From positions 1 to 64,000 of the forward strand of contig CAJQUW010007811.1 in NCBI GenBank assembly GCA_907163375.1: 64,000 bases of DNA, in the 5' to 3' direction. Below are positions 1 through 11,568 of this stretch, piece by piece (the stretch's first letter is position 1; every line of letters starts with the position of its first letter). Below the pieces are notes generated by a model that had not been told where the DNA came from, did not search any database, and worked only from the letters and a program-made list of their open reading frames with translations. This DNA is from Prostheceraeus crozeri. Taxonomy: Eukaryota > Platyhelminthes > Polycladida > Euryleptidae. The position numbers were made by a program, and so were the translations under genes.

Positions 1-2837
1 ATATATATCATCCATGAGTTCCGAATATCCGCAGTTAATTCACGAAAGTCAATGAATAACTTTAACAAGAGATCACTACGTCAAATCGAATGTTAGCTAA
101 CAGACAGCTTTGATGCGCATACAATGGAAACTGCAGTTAGGAAGAGCCAATCAGATCATTAGTTAAGAAGCAAAAGAATTCGATAATCGTTGATTAACTA
201 ATCTATTGTTAAAAATCTAATTTTGACATGTGCATAAGAACTTAATTTAACTTTAGATTTAACAGTTGATTAGCCCTTAATTGTGAGATGTGCATTCCAC
301 CCCTAAGTATCATTAATACTACTACATTTCTACTATCAAAATAATCAGATATTGAAATCATAGTAAAATTACTGGTTTGTGGGATCTCAGATTGGCACTA
401 AAGCCTGAGATTGAGTTAAAGTAGCTTTTACATAGTTGATGGCACAGAAAACGAGCACGTAACATTTACAGTGTACATATGGAAGAGCGGAGTTATTCTT
501 CAGAGTTTCTCTTTCATTTTTTGAGATTGTGAGTTGTGACGATCGTACTGATGCAATTCCGTCTGATTATACTGTGAAATATACTTTGATCATGAAAGAA
601 AACTTGCATGTACTAGGTTTCAGAAAATCCGAATACTTTCTAGATGGCATTGGTTTAAACAGAAAATAAAAATTGTAACAACATGGGCGTATTCAGCACA
701 ACTTACATTCATGATTTTCGGAAACCCCGACCATGCCTCTATCCCATTTTTGTACTTTTGGAGGAATCGCAGGACCCAATAAATTTGAAGCAAAATATCC
801 AGAATTCCAGAGAAATCTAACTAATGATTTTGGTTGCATTTTTATAACAAACTACTTGATGCTATTTAGAATAAAATTGAAGAAATAAGTGATGCGAAAA
901 GGATTCTTGAACTTAGACATTTGTTGAGAAAAGAAGTGCCAATTAATTGTCCAAAAAGCAAAACATTGCACCAAATAAAAAAAGCCTGTAAAAAATACTC
1001 AAATAGAAACACGAGCTAGCAGAGACCATGCTACCGATCTCTCAAGAATAACTCTCAGGCAATGGAACATTGTTAATTTTGTGGTGACACGGTCGTCATT
1101 TGTCTGAATTGACATACAGTCAGATATTTGGTGGAGTGCCGATGTTGCCGTTACTACCTACATATCATAAATCATTACGGCCTAAGGAATACACCTCCAT
1201 CCCAGATCGGTGCACGTTCATCATTATCTTGGTATCATCGTTCCTCGGCTGTTTCTAGATAAAGTTCTGAGACAGTACTCACTCCAACTATGAGTTGAGA
1301 TGTGAGCGGATGTACCCCGTCAGATCAAACGCAGCAGCTAGCCCTAGTAACCAGTCTGGGATTTAAGATAGAGGTCGGACGAGACTGACTTTAAGGATAG
1401 GAACCCTTTTCAATCTGAAATTCATCAATGCCTTTTTGAACCAACATCTGAACCCCGTTTGCAGGTGTTTGCGTGAAAACCAATGTCAACGAGCGTCTTA
1501 TCGGGACAAGTTGGACATGTCGAATTACAATTCAAAGGTAAACCTGAACTCATCTTCACTAACACTTGAACTTCATTTGGCTCTTGTCTTTGCCAAAGAC
1601 CTGGTTTTAGAGTTGCAGATAACCATTAAGAAGCTTGTGAATTGGAAGCAGATGATATTCTTGTTTTGTGAGCATGCAAGCAATTTTCTGATTGCTATAA
1701 TTTCGATATTTGGTAATCGTCCATTGTCAGTTTTTTGATTGGAAGTTCACATAATTATCATCGTCATCCGTCAAAAAAATACACTATCTTATATTTAGTT
1801 GAAAATGTGTCACATTTGAGGATCTCCTATTAGACTACATTTGAGGAATTTTTGAGGTGAGTAAGTATTTAGCATCTAAGGAATCTGAGGAGTAATCACA
1901 GGCCGGTTTGGCGCGGATGAAATGCTGAGGAACTTGAGCTACGGATGATTTTTACGATAGGATGTGAATGGCTTGCATTACGAAATTCGAAGTACTCTTC
2001 CGCCCCTTGTTAATGAATTTGTCGCTTCTGGTCTCAAAAGCGTCGAATGTGACGCGACGTGTGCCGCGCATTGTCCTACAGGTTTTGACGAAGAATGGTT
2101 GATCTCCCACACGGCTACCGCCCAACTTTCTTCCAACCAAATATAGACAGATCGCAATGATGTGACTTCAGGGAAAAATCGGATCATTTTACAGGGAAGC
2201 ACTTAAAGAATTTTGTTTAAAGAACTTTATTTATTTCTAATTAAATTATATGAATTACCAGAACAAGGATTCGTTGCATAGAGCCCCAAATATTTCGTAT
2301 TCAGTCAATTAACTAGTGCCCTTATTCATCTATCGATTGACCAAGCAAAATACGTACAGTAACTGACAGACGCAGGCATTAATTACAATGATTAACACCG
2401 GTAATCATTTGAGACGTTACGTGAGATTAAAAATGCGAATCGAATAATTAAGTCTTTCGTTTTCAGTTTGTTTTTCTGCCACGGGCCGATATCTGAAAGG
2501 GATCGCATCTAAAATTGCTTAGGGCTGCATGAATCACTCTACTAAGAGCTGCAAATGAACATGGACGAACGATATCTGTCTATGAGCGGCCGACATTAAA
2601 GCTGTATAGGCAGAGGCAACGGTAGAATGTTGAAAATATAAGGACTGGCAAATGAGCAATGTTCAGTGATATTTGTCTGTGAAAGGCAGCAAATAATAAG
2701 TAGATTTTTTGCAGCTTGACTTTTGCCATGTATTCCATTTTTACACAGTGCTACAGAAAATCAATGATCAGTAGTTATTTCGGGAAATGTTACAGATATG
2801 CATAAGTACATACAGGTAGCGTATGCATACAGCTTAC
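1..2837. other. intron sequence, no feature recognised
   Basis: AT-rich sequence downstream of the last visible kinesin exon. Short ORFs occur on both strands around 1436-1738 and 1950-2200, but none shows a family motif or convincing splice context. It is most simply read as intron. Confidence 0.5.
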
Positions 2838-3020
2838 CTCTTTATACAAGTATTTCAGTCCACATCGAGCCTCAACAAGGGAGTGAAGATAATCCCATCT
2901 CCCCTTCTCCAGCTGTTCATCCTGTTCAGCATCACTGAGCATATTTTGAAGAGTTCCTATTTGTTGGTTCCTACGTCGAAGCTCCATTTCCAATTCATCA
3001 ACATCGGTCTGTCGACCTGC
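2838..3020 (-). CDS. KIF4: KIF4-family chromokinesin, stalk exon 6
   Basis: This exon of 183 nt (61 codons, phase 0 to 0) lies between a TGTTCTAG acceptor and a GAG/GTAAGC donor. The product ELEMELRRRNQQIGTLQNML, then RWDYLHSLVEARCGLKYLYK, matches the KIF4 motif 'E.EME.R..QI..LQ..L.DA' followed by 'W..I...LEAKCALKYL'. The remaining C-terminal part (helix end, Cys-rich region) is not in the first 2.8 kb and should lie to the left of the window. Confidence 0.9.
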
Positions 3021-3289
3021 CTAGAACACATATTTTGTAAATTTAGTAAATTCAGTGACATCACTTCCGCAAAGCTATGTACAGCTAGACAATGCGAATG
3101 AATGCGGAGTACAAATAGCTTCCCGGTTCATTGATATTGCAAATAAAAAAGCGGAGGTCAAAAAATGTTTTGTATTGAAATCACAGAAATTTGGAGATAT
3201 ATTTGAAAATTACATCAAATTCCAAGGTGAAGGCGGAATTCGATGCTAAATTCCTACAAGCCTGCTGTTCTCCTAGTGTTGTGTGCGTC

Positions 3290-3470
3290 AAAAAAATTGA
3301 CGATGTCAGCTTCAATTGCAATAATAATTGACCCAGTTAGCATCAGCGTCAACCAATCCTGAAGTTGACGGCGCTTATAGCGTCAGCGTCAATTCGAAGT
3401 GTCAATTTTATGTCACGCGTCATCATCGATTTTGAAGTCAAGTTTTGATAAGAAATTGTCAATGCGAATA
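3290..3470. repeat. GTCA-rich degenerate repeat
   Basis: The words GCGTCA, GTCAATT and TTGACG recur in both orientations over about 170 bp (for example GCGTCAGCGTCAATT near 3400). It resembles the subterminal part of a small inverted-repeat element, but I could not find clean ends. Confidence 0.3.
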
Positions 3471-3559
3471 TGTCTACAGTAGTAACTCACACCTCGGCAC
3501 TCCAGGAACAAGAAAAAATCGTCAACGGGCCGATAAGCGCGCGAATCACCGATAACAGT

Positions 3560-3895
3560 GAAGTCGAATCATAATCAATATGCAAAAATATATCGGGCCA
3601 TTCGCCGATGTGCCTATAGGCGAACTGTCGATGCGAATTCTCTTGAACAGTTATATTTTATTACCGCCAGCATTTCAGCTATTTCAAAATGCCGCAAAAC
3701 CAAGAGGATTGAATTTTGTGTGGCTCTCATATCCGTCATTGCAAGGAAGGATAGGTGTGCACAGAAACGTGTTATCATGTGGTGCATTCGAAGGAAATGA
3801 TTTTGTGAAAATCTTGAAAAATTTGAGTAGCTATGGTAATGACGTAAAACACACATCGCACTCCACCACTCTTGTTCGTCTGGCATCATTACGTC
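3560..3895 (-). pseudogene. possible PIF/Harbinger transposase relic
   Basis: A 91-codon minus-strand ORF (3614-3889) reads FSRFSQNHFLRMHHMI, then TDMRATQNSILLVLRHFEIA. The spacing F..F.RM....I, then T.MR followed by LR.. resembles the N-terminal part of PIF/Harbinger nucleases ('FRMS...F..LL', 'T.MR..I....RLA.TLR.LA'). The catalytic region is not visible and no inverted repeats were found. A longer plus-strand ORF (3580-4104) overlaps it and may be chance. The assignment is tentative. Confidence 0.3.
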
Positions 3896-4350
3896 AATAT
3901 CATTTCGGAATATCCAGAGATGGCAAGTTTAGATACTGCATTTATGATTTATATCGCAGCTTTCAACAAACTGATCGGAAGCTATTTGTAAAAGCTCATC
4001 TTCTCTATCACTTGATAGAATATTTGTTATTTTGGAAGCATTCTCGCATTTCTGGAAGCCAGGAGTGGCATGGCTCACCAAGCATGCAATCACTGCTACA
4101 ATAGCGGGTTTTGAAAAATCTTCCACAGACCGATTTTTCCCGCAGTTTACAGGAAGTAGGCCTAAAAAAGACTCTAAAAAAGTTAAAAAAAAATTCATGA
4201 TAGCGCAATCTTATTTCATAGGCCTAATTAAATACTGATGAAAAAACCAGTCAAATGTTTTGAAAGTCTGATACAACATATAAATTTTGAATTCAATTAC
4301 ATGTAAAATTCTTCGAGTGAAAACGTCAAAATTCAAAACAATTTCTATTG

Positions 4351-6395
4351 CAGGACTGCCACTCTTATCAAAAATAAAAACCGGAAAGTCAAATCGGAAT
4401 GGGCCCCCTCAAAGTAAACTTACGATCATTCGATATCACACAACCAGGTAAGTTTTGAAGGCGTTCAACATAAGTTGGGTGTCCTAATAAGGATGCTTCT
4501 GAATCCTCACAGTTAGCAAGTAAATGCATAAAATTATTACTGAAACTTATTCAATCATCAGTTTCAACAAGGTGCACTAGAATATATGACTCGAACAGCA
4601 ACTATTTTCAGGAGAACCGTTCTCGAAGGTTAGACAGAGTGTACTACAAAGACCCCTCTACCTGTCCCCAATGAAAAATCAGCATGAAGTTATTGAACGA
4701 TTGACGATTTCAGCTCGATATAAAGATATAACGATATAAGATATTATCGAATAATCTGTGGATGAATATTTGGATGAACTGGAAACAAAGCTTTGCACCG
4801 TTTTCTGAAGATCGACGAGTGATTGTGTAAAGATTTGTTCTTGCGCTGTTGACTGAAGAATTAGATTGCGTTCAGGCAAATGGTGACCAAGTAGAAAATA
4901 AATGTTATAGTATTAGCAACTGTTTTCCTTTGAATCATAATTAACTTGCAGAAATGTAATAACATACATGTTTTAACATATGTAATAAAAATCAATTACA
5001 TCTAAGAACAACTTCTGACTTTCAAACAAGATCATGACAGCTATTCGATAAAGGTTGAGTCGCCATGGCATAAGTAAACGCGAAATCAACACGAAAAGAA
5101 ATCCTTGTCACTTCTGCGGTTGTTTGCGAGATTTCAATTTTCGCTGGTGTCTTCACCAAAATTTAGCCGCTTTTGCAGCAAGTGATCGTACAAAATATTC
5201 TTTCGTCACTCCCTTGTGTTCCCGAAACTTTTTGGTAGATTTTTCTTTCATATTTTTCTGGCAGACGCTTCTTGAAAGATACGTTTTGGAGAGCATCAAA
5301 GCAATCAGAACTCAATTCATAATAGATTCAATGACTACGTATTACAACCTATTCGTCAAGCATTCCCAGCTAAATTTGTTTCTTATTTCAAAACCTTGAT
5401 TACTTGCGTTTAGTCCAGTTTATTAGGATTGACGAAAGGATCACTGACTTCCTTCCACTGAAGAATCTTCTGCTCAAGAGTCAAGCGGATTCTTAGAAAG
5501 CATCTGCTTTAAATTTGATCACCCTTAAGAATTGCAAGGTCCCCTAGCAATCTGCATAGACCCCCCGCACAATTTTAAAGAGTCTTACATCATCTAAAAA
5601 GGCCCCACATGCTCTTACCTTTAAGGGTGCCGGTCTCAATCCTATAGGCCCTTTACAATCTTAAGAGGTCTATTCATATCTAAAAAGAGCTCTTTAAAAA
5701 CTAAAACAGTTGCCGTTCACAATCTCAAAGGGCTGCTTCACAAAATCATATGGGTCCCTTTCAAAATATAAATATGGCCACTTCGCGATACTAAAGGGGC
5801 CCGTTCACAGTCTCAATAAGACCTGTTCACAATCTCAAACGGGCCCCCTAACGATCTTAAAGGGGCCCCTTCGCAGTCTGAAAAGGGCCCCCTAACGATC
5901 TCAAAAGGTCCCCTTCACGATCCTAAAGGGGCCCCTCACGATCTTAAAGGGCCCCTTCGTATAGTCTCAAAAGGGCCCCCACACTATCTTGAAGGGGCAT
6001 TTTCATGATCTTAAAGGGCCCCTTCGCAGTCTCATAAGGGCCTCCTCACTATCTTAAAGGGGCCTTTTCACGATCTCAAAAGGGTCCTCGCGATCTTAGA
6101 GGGCCCCTTCGCCGTCTCAAAACTACGGTCTACTTCGTAGATTCACAATATCGAAAGGGCCCCTCACGATCTTGAAGGGGTCCCTCCGCAGTCTCAAAAG
6201 GGGACCCTCACGATCTTAAAGGGCCCCTTCGCAGTTTCAAAAGGTCCCTCACGATCTTAAAGTGCCACTGCACAATCTCAAAAGGGCCCCTTCAAAATCC
6301 AAATTATTTGTTCCTTGGCAAAGGATTTTCTCACTACTTAGTTTATTCTAAAAAAAGCCGGAAATCCGGTTAAAACCGGAAGAGTGGCAGCCCTG
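4351..6395. mobile_element. hAT-like non-autonomous element with 6-bp target duplication, copy 1
   Basis: The ends read CAGGACTGCCACTCTT and, inverted, AAGAGTGGCAGCCCTG. The element is flanked by the direct repeat CTATTG (4345-4350 and 6396-6401). The 2045-bp interior has no transposase. Its right 700 bp is a degenerate minisatellite of GGGGCCC and TCTCAAAAGGG / CGATCTTAAAGG words. It shares ends and most of its interior with the element at 32349-35792 but lacks two internal segments present there. CAGGG-type ends fit hAT, although most hAT elements make 8-bp duplications; the 6-bp duplication is seen for both copies. Confidence 0.85.
5560..6300. repeat. GGGGCCCC / CTCAAAAGG minisatellite inside hAT-like copy 1
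   Basis: Many diverged units of roughly 20-24 bp alternate 'AAAGGGGCCCCTTC' with 'GCAGTCTCAAAAGG' or 'ACGATCTTAAAGG'. The array is part of the transposon, since the same array occurs in the second copy. GGCCCC words make it locally GC-rich and partly self-complementary. Confidence 0.8.
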
Positions 6396-6401
6396 CTATT
6401 G

Positions 6402-7350
6402 AAAGGTGGTTTTAGAAAAAAAACAAAACGAATACAGAAAATTACACAGATAATCTGTCTGACTATGATAGATAATCTGCAAACATTGTTAAACTTAGAG
6501 TAACCGGCATATCACAGTTACGAATTATCACAAGCTGTCTTAATTATGGCTTTGTTAGGAAAAGTCCTTTCGCAATTTCTCAGTCGAGATTCCTCTCTTT
6601 GAAAGCGAATTCGCTCTTTCTGGATTGTCGCCACTTTCTGAAAATATTCTTCTAACATCGCTCTTGCAGTCACCTCAATTTTTTTTCAGCGATTCCTTAG
6701 AATTCTCGATCTTTTTCTTCTAATTTACGATACCGTAGACATTTCTCTTTCTCTACTGCCAACTGTTCTTCTATTTTCCGTTGTCTCTGAATTTCTTCTT
6801 CATTGCCTGTGTGTACGAGGCTCGCGCACGGAATCCTAGTTCTGCTAGTTTAAATGATAACTGTCTTCTGGTAGCTGATAACTGGATTCTACTGTCATTT
6901 ATAGGATAATCCATGCAGATATAACCTGATTGCTATGCGGTACGCTCATTGAAGTATACACAATTTTTGACAAGATTGGATACCTTTCGGACGCAAGAAT
7001 CGATATCCAGTTTTCCGCAACCAAGTCGTCATCTTCATTTTGTTCTGACAATAAACTATGTGCGAGCCATTCAGTTTGCAATGTCGTTATTTCTGTAACA
7101 CTTAAGCTCATCATTCGAGCGATGGCGGAAACAGATTTGTCGTCAACGTTTTTATGTGAAAAATTAAGAAATCTCATGCAAGAGTAGAGAATCAGCAAGA
7201 AGAAGGCTTTCGTGTTATTGACTTGCCAACTCCAAGTAAAATTCTCGGCATTTGTCTTTCTGTATTTGACTGTGACTCTTCCTTCAAAAGAATTTTGCAG
7301 TTCTCACACGTAAAGAAAACTAAGGGAAATTAATTAAAAGGTCCCCTTCA
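6402..7350 (-). pseudogene. hAT transposase C-terminal relic
   Basis: The minus-strand ORF 6899-7198 contains VDDKSVSAIARMM, an acidic spacer, then RYPILSKIVYTSMSVPHSNQ. The last part matches the hAT dimerisation region motif 'RYP.LS.I....L..PHSNA..ER'. Reading continues leftwards only through stops, although a stretch near 6700-6800 still reads as charged helix (EEIQRQRKIEEQLAVEKEK). No catalytic region or terminal repeats were found, so this is an old fragment lying between two mobile elements. Confidence 0.5.
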
Positions 7351-7687
7351 TAACCCTGCTAGACCCAACAACAATGTTAGATAGATTCGCACGTGAACCG
7401 TTGTTGACGAAAGTCGACAAAGGCCACCAAAGAACCGATCAAGAATACCACTGAAAATGATCCGATGAATAACATTAATAATGCTGCCTACCTTTGTAGT
7501 GTTGTGTATACTGATTGAAAGAAAATATGTTAACCAACTAAGGAAAAATAGATATACAGACGATTCCGGATATATGGAATTTCTGGGGACCACTTTATTT
7601 TCTTCCATAAATCCGAAATTTCATATATCCGAAATTGATAATCGACACATAGTTGAGGTAAGTATTAGCATATTTACATCATATGTA

Positions 7688-9059
7688 CAGGTGATTCAGT
7701 TCATCCCGCCGGTAATTAAACGGGTGGTGTTGAAAGATCGAAGTAGTCAAGAATTAAATTTTATAGCTAAGACTCACGAAAAAGTATTATTAGCAACATT
7801 GAATGCGGTTTTCTACTAACCCGGTCACAACAATTGCTCAAAATGAGACCTGTGCGCTGATACATATGCTTCACATCGCTTGAAGAAATTGGTGTTTCAT
7901 GCGTCTTGTAGTAGGCTTGTCAATAGAATTCAACTTTGCTACAATTCTGTCTCTCACCTCGTGAGTAGATTCTGGTCTTGGAATTTTGTAGATATGATCC
8001 CGTGCGCATCCCCATTGCCAAAATTGCTCATCTCCAGATCAGGACTTCGAGATGGCCAATTCCGATGGCCGTCTTTCGCATCCAGTGATCTTAAGGATTT
8101 TAAATAGTTCATCGGTGTTCTTGTTCCGCAGCTCCGTCTTGCTGGTAGATCAATGCCTGTTTTCTCCGAATGATAAAGGAATCACTGTTTCTTCATCGCA
8201 TCATTTTTCAGTAGTTACTGTCCCATCAATGACTTCATGCACAATGCCATAGTCAAAAATAATCATCGCCCGAAAACCCGATTGGAGATTTGAGGGTTTT
8301 TACGCAAGTCACATGAGGGTTTCCGTCGCACAATAAAAACTACTGTGCAGATTGACTTGACCATTTAAATGACAAACAGCTTCTTAAGTGTAGACAATCT
8401 TTCGTTACCTGCCAGAATTTTCGTTGTTCATCTGTATAACGGTGAGGCAGAAGTTCAGCCAAGTTTCAAAATCTATTTCCTTCAGTTCTTGCACTCGACT
8501 AAATGAGAAGGGTTTTATTTCATTCTTGGACAATATTCTTTGCATCGGGGATTGCGGCGCGTCGAACTGTTCCGCAACTTTCCGCTGTGAAGTTTGGAGC
8601 CTACATGGATTGTCTCCAAACGCTTCAACAATTTCTGCTTCTCTTTTTCATCAGATAGTCGACACTTAGCAGGACCACATGAATGCTTCATCGGCAACAC
8701 ACTGAGTTTGGTCAAAACGCCTTTTCCAATCTAAGATGGTTCCCAGTGTTCATTGAACGCTCTTCTTGTTGTTTCGCAATTATCAAAAGCAATAGAACAT
8801 GATACAACAGAAGAGATATCTTCTGAACCGAAGTCAGGATAATTCTACTTGCGTCGACAAAACAAACTGGTTTGGAATTGTGAAGGAATGCTTAACTGCT
8901 TATTTCCGGCAAGTACCGATTGTAATAACAACTTAAAACATACAAAATCGAACTCTTAATACATAGAGAAATAAGTCGAACCTGATAAACATCGATTGTT
9001 TGCTTAGATATCGACTAACCATTTATATCAGTACCGGCGGGCTGAACTGAATCACCATG
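7688..9059 (-). mobile_element. mariner-like element nested in Tigger
   Basis: Inverted ends share GGTGATTCAGTTCA and CCCGCCGGTA (7690-7713 and inverted 9034-9057), with flanking TA at 7686-7687 and 9060-9061. Length is 1372 bp, normal for a mariner. The minus strand carries a decayed transposase. Confidence 0.85.
7850..8715 (-). pseudogene. mariner-like transposase pseudogene
   Basis: On the minus strand, 8660-8410 reads a helix-turn-helix-type N-terminus (EIVEAFGDNPCRLQTS, KVAEQFDAPQSPMQRILSKN, RVQELKEIDFETWLNFC), as in mariner-like proteins of the 'transposase plus DDE_3' type. Further left the frame shows stops, but the C-terminal landmark NWPSRSPDLE is still legible near 8050. The first catalytic Asp region is not convincingly preserved. 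The copy is dead, and the frame and orientation agree with the element ends. Confidence 0.75.
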
Positions 9060-9408
9060 TATAAACCTGAACATTTACTGCATGCATGTACATGGAATAT
9101 ATAATCATAAAGAAGGAATAGGTACACCTATATTGGTTTATCTTGATATTCATGGTAGCGTACTTGCTACATTTCGCAGTCCTTGAATCAATGGAAGTTA
9201 TGATGGATTTTTTAAGAACCATGAAAAACAAATCGGATCGATAGTAGGGTAATGTAAAATTTTATAATTTATTTATGAATAGGTCTATAGTTGAAAAGGT
9301 TTGAATTCTGTCAAAAATTAATTCAATTTTGACAATTGAAAGAAACTAATTTAAGAAAAACTAAAATGATAAAACGGCTCCGAAAAGTGAGTGTTCTATA
9401 ATTTATTT

Positions 9409-10806
9409 TCACACATTGAAGTACGAATCTAGAGTGGATTGTCTGGCAGCATAAGAACGTTGCTGTGTAACTAGTTTCTCCATACTTCGGACGACTTTAT
9501 CGTCGAGATCGCGTTGCATCACGAACAGCTTCAGCACTTGAACAGCTTCTTCAGCTTGTGCACTTGTTACCAACGGCGCGGCGTCTCCGCAATCATCTTC
9601 CTCATTTTCGGAATCGATATCCGCATCCACATCGATAATGTTGTCCCCTGGAAAGTGGCTCGTTACCAAATCTGCGTCAAATGTCACCACATCGCCGATA
9701 TCCAGATCTGGATCGACGATCTCCAACTCTTGTAGACGCTGGCAGTATTCAGACGCTTCGACGTCGGCTACTTCCTCATTTGTTTGCAGACCCGTTGATG
9801 ACTGAAAGAAACCGCAGTGGCGAAAACAATTGCGAATAGTTTCAGAAGACACTTTATCGTTCCAAGCTTCTTTCAACATGATCATAGCATCAAGCAATGT
9901 AATCTGGAACTCCTTCATATCCTTTCCAGAATCATACCAATCCAACATGCGACGCATAAGCATTTTTCGGTAATAATGCTTCAAGTTTTTGATAATTCCT
10001 GCATCACAAGGTTGAATGACAGAGGTTGTGTTTGGGGGTAGAAAATGAAGTGTCACAGCACGAAGACCTTGGATTTGAGGATGCGCACAACAATTGTCAA
10101 TAAAAAGAAGCACTTTCCGTTTTTGTCTTGCCATCTTCACATCGAATCTCTTCACCCATGACGAAAACAGGTCCGCAGTCATCCATGCTTTACTGTTGCT
10201 GTCGTACTGGAGAGGCTTTTGTCTGATGTTCTTGAAGCATCGAGGGGAGTTGAATCTGCCGATGGAGAAGAGGGGCAACTTCTCGGATCCGTCAGCATTG
10301 GCAGCAACGAGTACAGTAATCCGCTCCTTGCTAAGCTTGCCACCATAGCACTTCTTGCCTTTTAGTTCCAAGGTCTTTGTGGGAGTTGCGCGCCAGAACA
10401 GACCGGTCTCGTCTGCATTGAAAACATTACGGGGTTCATAACCTTCCGGTAGTGTTGGAAGCACGACAGACACGTAATCGTGGACGACATTCATATCGAC
10501 GGCTGAGCTTTCTCCAGAATTTACCTTCAAACTGATGTTGTAACGCGTCTTCCACCTGCTTATCCACGAATTGCTGCACTTCCAGTCAGTAAGTTCAACC
10601 TCGGCAGCGATCTTTTGAGCCTTCTCACGAAGAATTTCGCCAGTGATTGAAATGTTCGCAACACGAGCTCCAGTAAACCAATTAAAGAGTAGCTTGTCCA
10701 CTTCTTCGGCATTACAGGAGCGTGATCTCTGGCCGGTGATGGAAAAGTTTCCAGAGTTAAATCTGGCGCGGAGTGTTTCCTTATTCTTGACTATGTTCGT
10801 CAGGGT
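9409..10806 (-). CDS. Tigger-type transposase, catalytic part
   Basis: This open frame supplies the CENP-B-type DNA-binding half and the DDE_1 nuclease domain. Over the full 489-codon frame that starts at 10878, the catalytic triad is visible as FNADETGLF (D156), LLFIDNCCAHP (D261) and QPCDAGIIKNLK (D292), giving DD30D spacing. The CENP-B-like region reads WISRWKTRYNI. The first 23 or so residues of that frame come from the inserted MITE, not from the transposase. The natural N-terminus (helix-turn-helix) lies on the far side of the MITE at 11411-11540, and codons read in frame across the 8-bp duplication. Without the MITE the protein would look nearly intact. Confidence 0.9.
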   Translation of the reverse strand, partial: TLTNIVKNKETLRARFNSGNFSITGQRSRSCNAEEVDKLLFNWFTGARVANISITGEILREKAQKIAAEVELTDWKCSNSWISRWKTRYNISLKVNSGESSAVDMNVVHDYVSVVLPTLPEGYEPRNVFNADETGLFWRATPTKTLELKGKKCYGGKLSKERITVLVAANADGSEKLPLFSIGRFNSPRCFKNIRQKPLQYDSNSKAWMTADLFSSWVKRFDVKMARQKRKVLLFIDNCCAHPQIQGLRAVTLHFLPPNTTSVIQPCDAGIIKNLKHYYRKMLMRRMLDWYDSGKDMKEFQITLLDAMIMLKEAWNDKVSSETIRNCFRHCGFFQSSTGLQTNEEVADVEASEYCQRLQELEIVDPDLDIGDVVTFDADLVTSHFPGDNIIDVDADIDSENEEDDCGDAAPLVTSAQAEEAVQVLKLFVMQRDLDDKVVRSMEKLVTQQRSYAARQSTLDSYFNV

Positions 10807-11410
10807 CACAGAATTAAATATTTTGTTTATCTGCTTCGGTTTGCTAGAAGTGTGATTAATACGAAATGGACGGCACATTGTGGAACCTATTAGGTGGGCA
10901 AGAAGGAATTCCTAATACCTTACAGAGATAGGAAAAAAAGTCGTGCGTCGCTTGCGGATTAATGTGAGTTCCAGCAAAGTGCTTCGATTGCCAAAATTCC
11001 TTCAGATTCGAAGACTTCAGATCATTGCCCACAAGTTTTCTCCATAATGTTGACCCTTCCGATCATTATTGAAGAAAGTAGCAGGCGTACGAAAATTAGT
11101 TCACTTGATGATTTCACATCCTCTCCTCGGCATTGCTCACTGTATAGTGCATACATTGAATCGAAGCAACACATCGATGTGTGTTTTGGTGTGTGCGAAG
11201 TGATAGCACAGCACGCACGCATCTCTCACTGGCTCTGGTGTCCTTTGCTGACAGCTTATTGTTTGCCATTTCCAATAGCAAGCGATACACGAATTATCCA
11301 TTCGAGAAGGAGCAAGTTGTGTGATGTGATGTGCCATTTCGATATTAAGGTTACATACAATTCTTCCTTTCTAGGAAACCGAAGCGCGCGCAGATGAATC
11401 TAATTCTGTG
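10807..11410. mobile_element. 604-bp hAT MITE, copy A (inside Tigger transposase)
   Basis: The ends read CACAGAATTA and inverted TAATTCTGTG, flanked by GTCAGGGT (10799-10806) and GTTAGGGT (11411-11418), an 8-bp duplication with one later mismatch. The sequence is nearly identical to the copy at 19737-20340. It has no coding capacity that I believe; the ORFs inside are conserved between copies only because the DNA is. An 8-bp duplication and short ends point to mobilisation by a hAT transposase. Confidence 0.93.
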
Positions 11411-11568
11411 GTTAGGGTATTTGCCTTGATCCCGAATTTTTCTGCAATTTTACTCTTCTTTGCATGTGGACCAGCCTTTTCCACGGCATCAATGATTTTA
11501 ATCTTATCCGCCAGCGATCTGTTATTCCTCTTCATGATGCGGTAATGCTTGATTCGAACACTAGGCAA
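11411..11568 (-). CDS. Tigger transposase N-terminal helix-turn-helix segment
   Basis: The minus strand reads MKRNNRSLADKIKIIDAV, then AKKSKIAEKFGIKANTLT. This is the pipsqueak/CENP-B N-terminal helix-turn-helix ('..L..K..II..VE....K..IA..FGI...TL'). It is separated from the catalytic part by the MITE; the Thr-Leu-Thr codons at the junction are duplicated on both sides as the target site. The likely start is the Met of MKRNNR (near 11535), though an upstream Met (11568) is also in frame. Confidence 0.85.

Noticed and set aside
1490-1540. Small exon-like segment between a TTTGCAG-type acceptor and a GTAAAC donor on the plus strand
   Set aside because: Too short, no homology, and opposite to the surrounding gene; splice-like borders occur by chance.
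3580-4104. 174-codon plus-strand ORF
   Set aside because: No family resemblance; the opposite strand gives a better, though weak, transposase reading.
5710-5895. Plus-strand ORF with repeated SLK/ILKGP motifs
   Set aside because: Translation of the GGGGCCCC minisatellite.
11047-11397. 116-codon ORF repeated at 19750-20100
   Set aside because: Both lie inside copies of the 604-bp MITE; conserved as DNA, with no domain.
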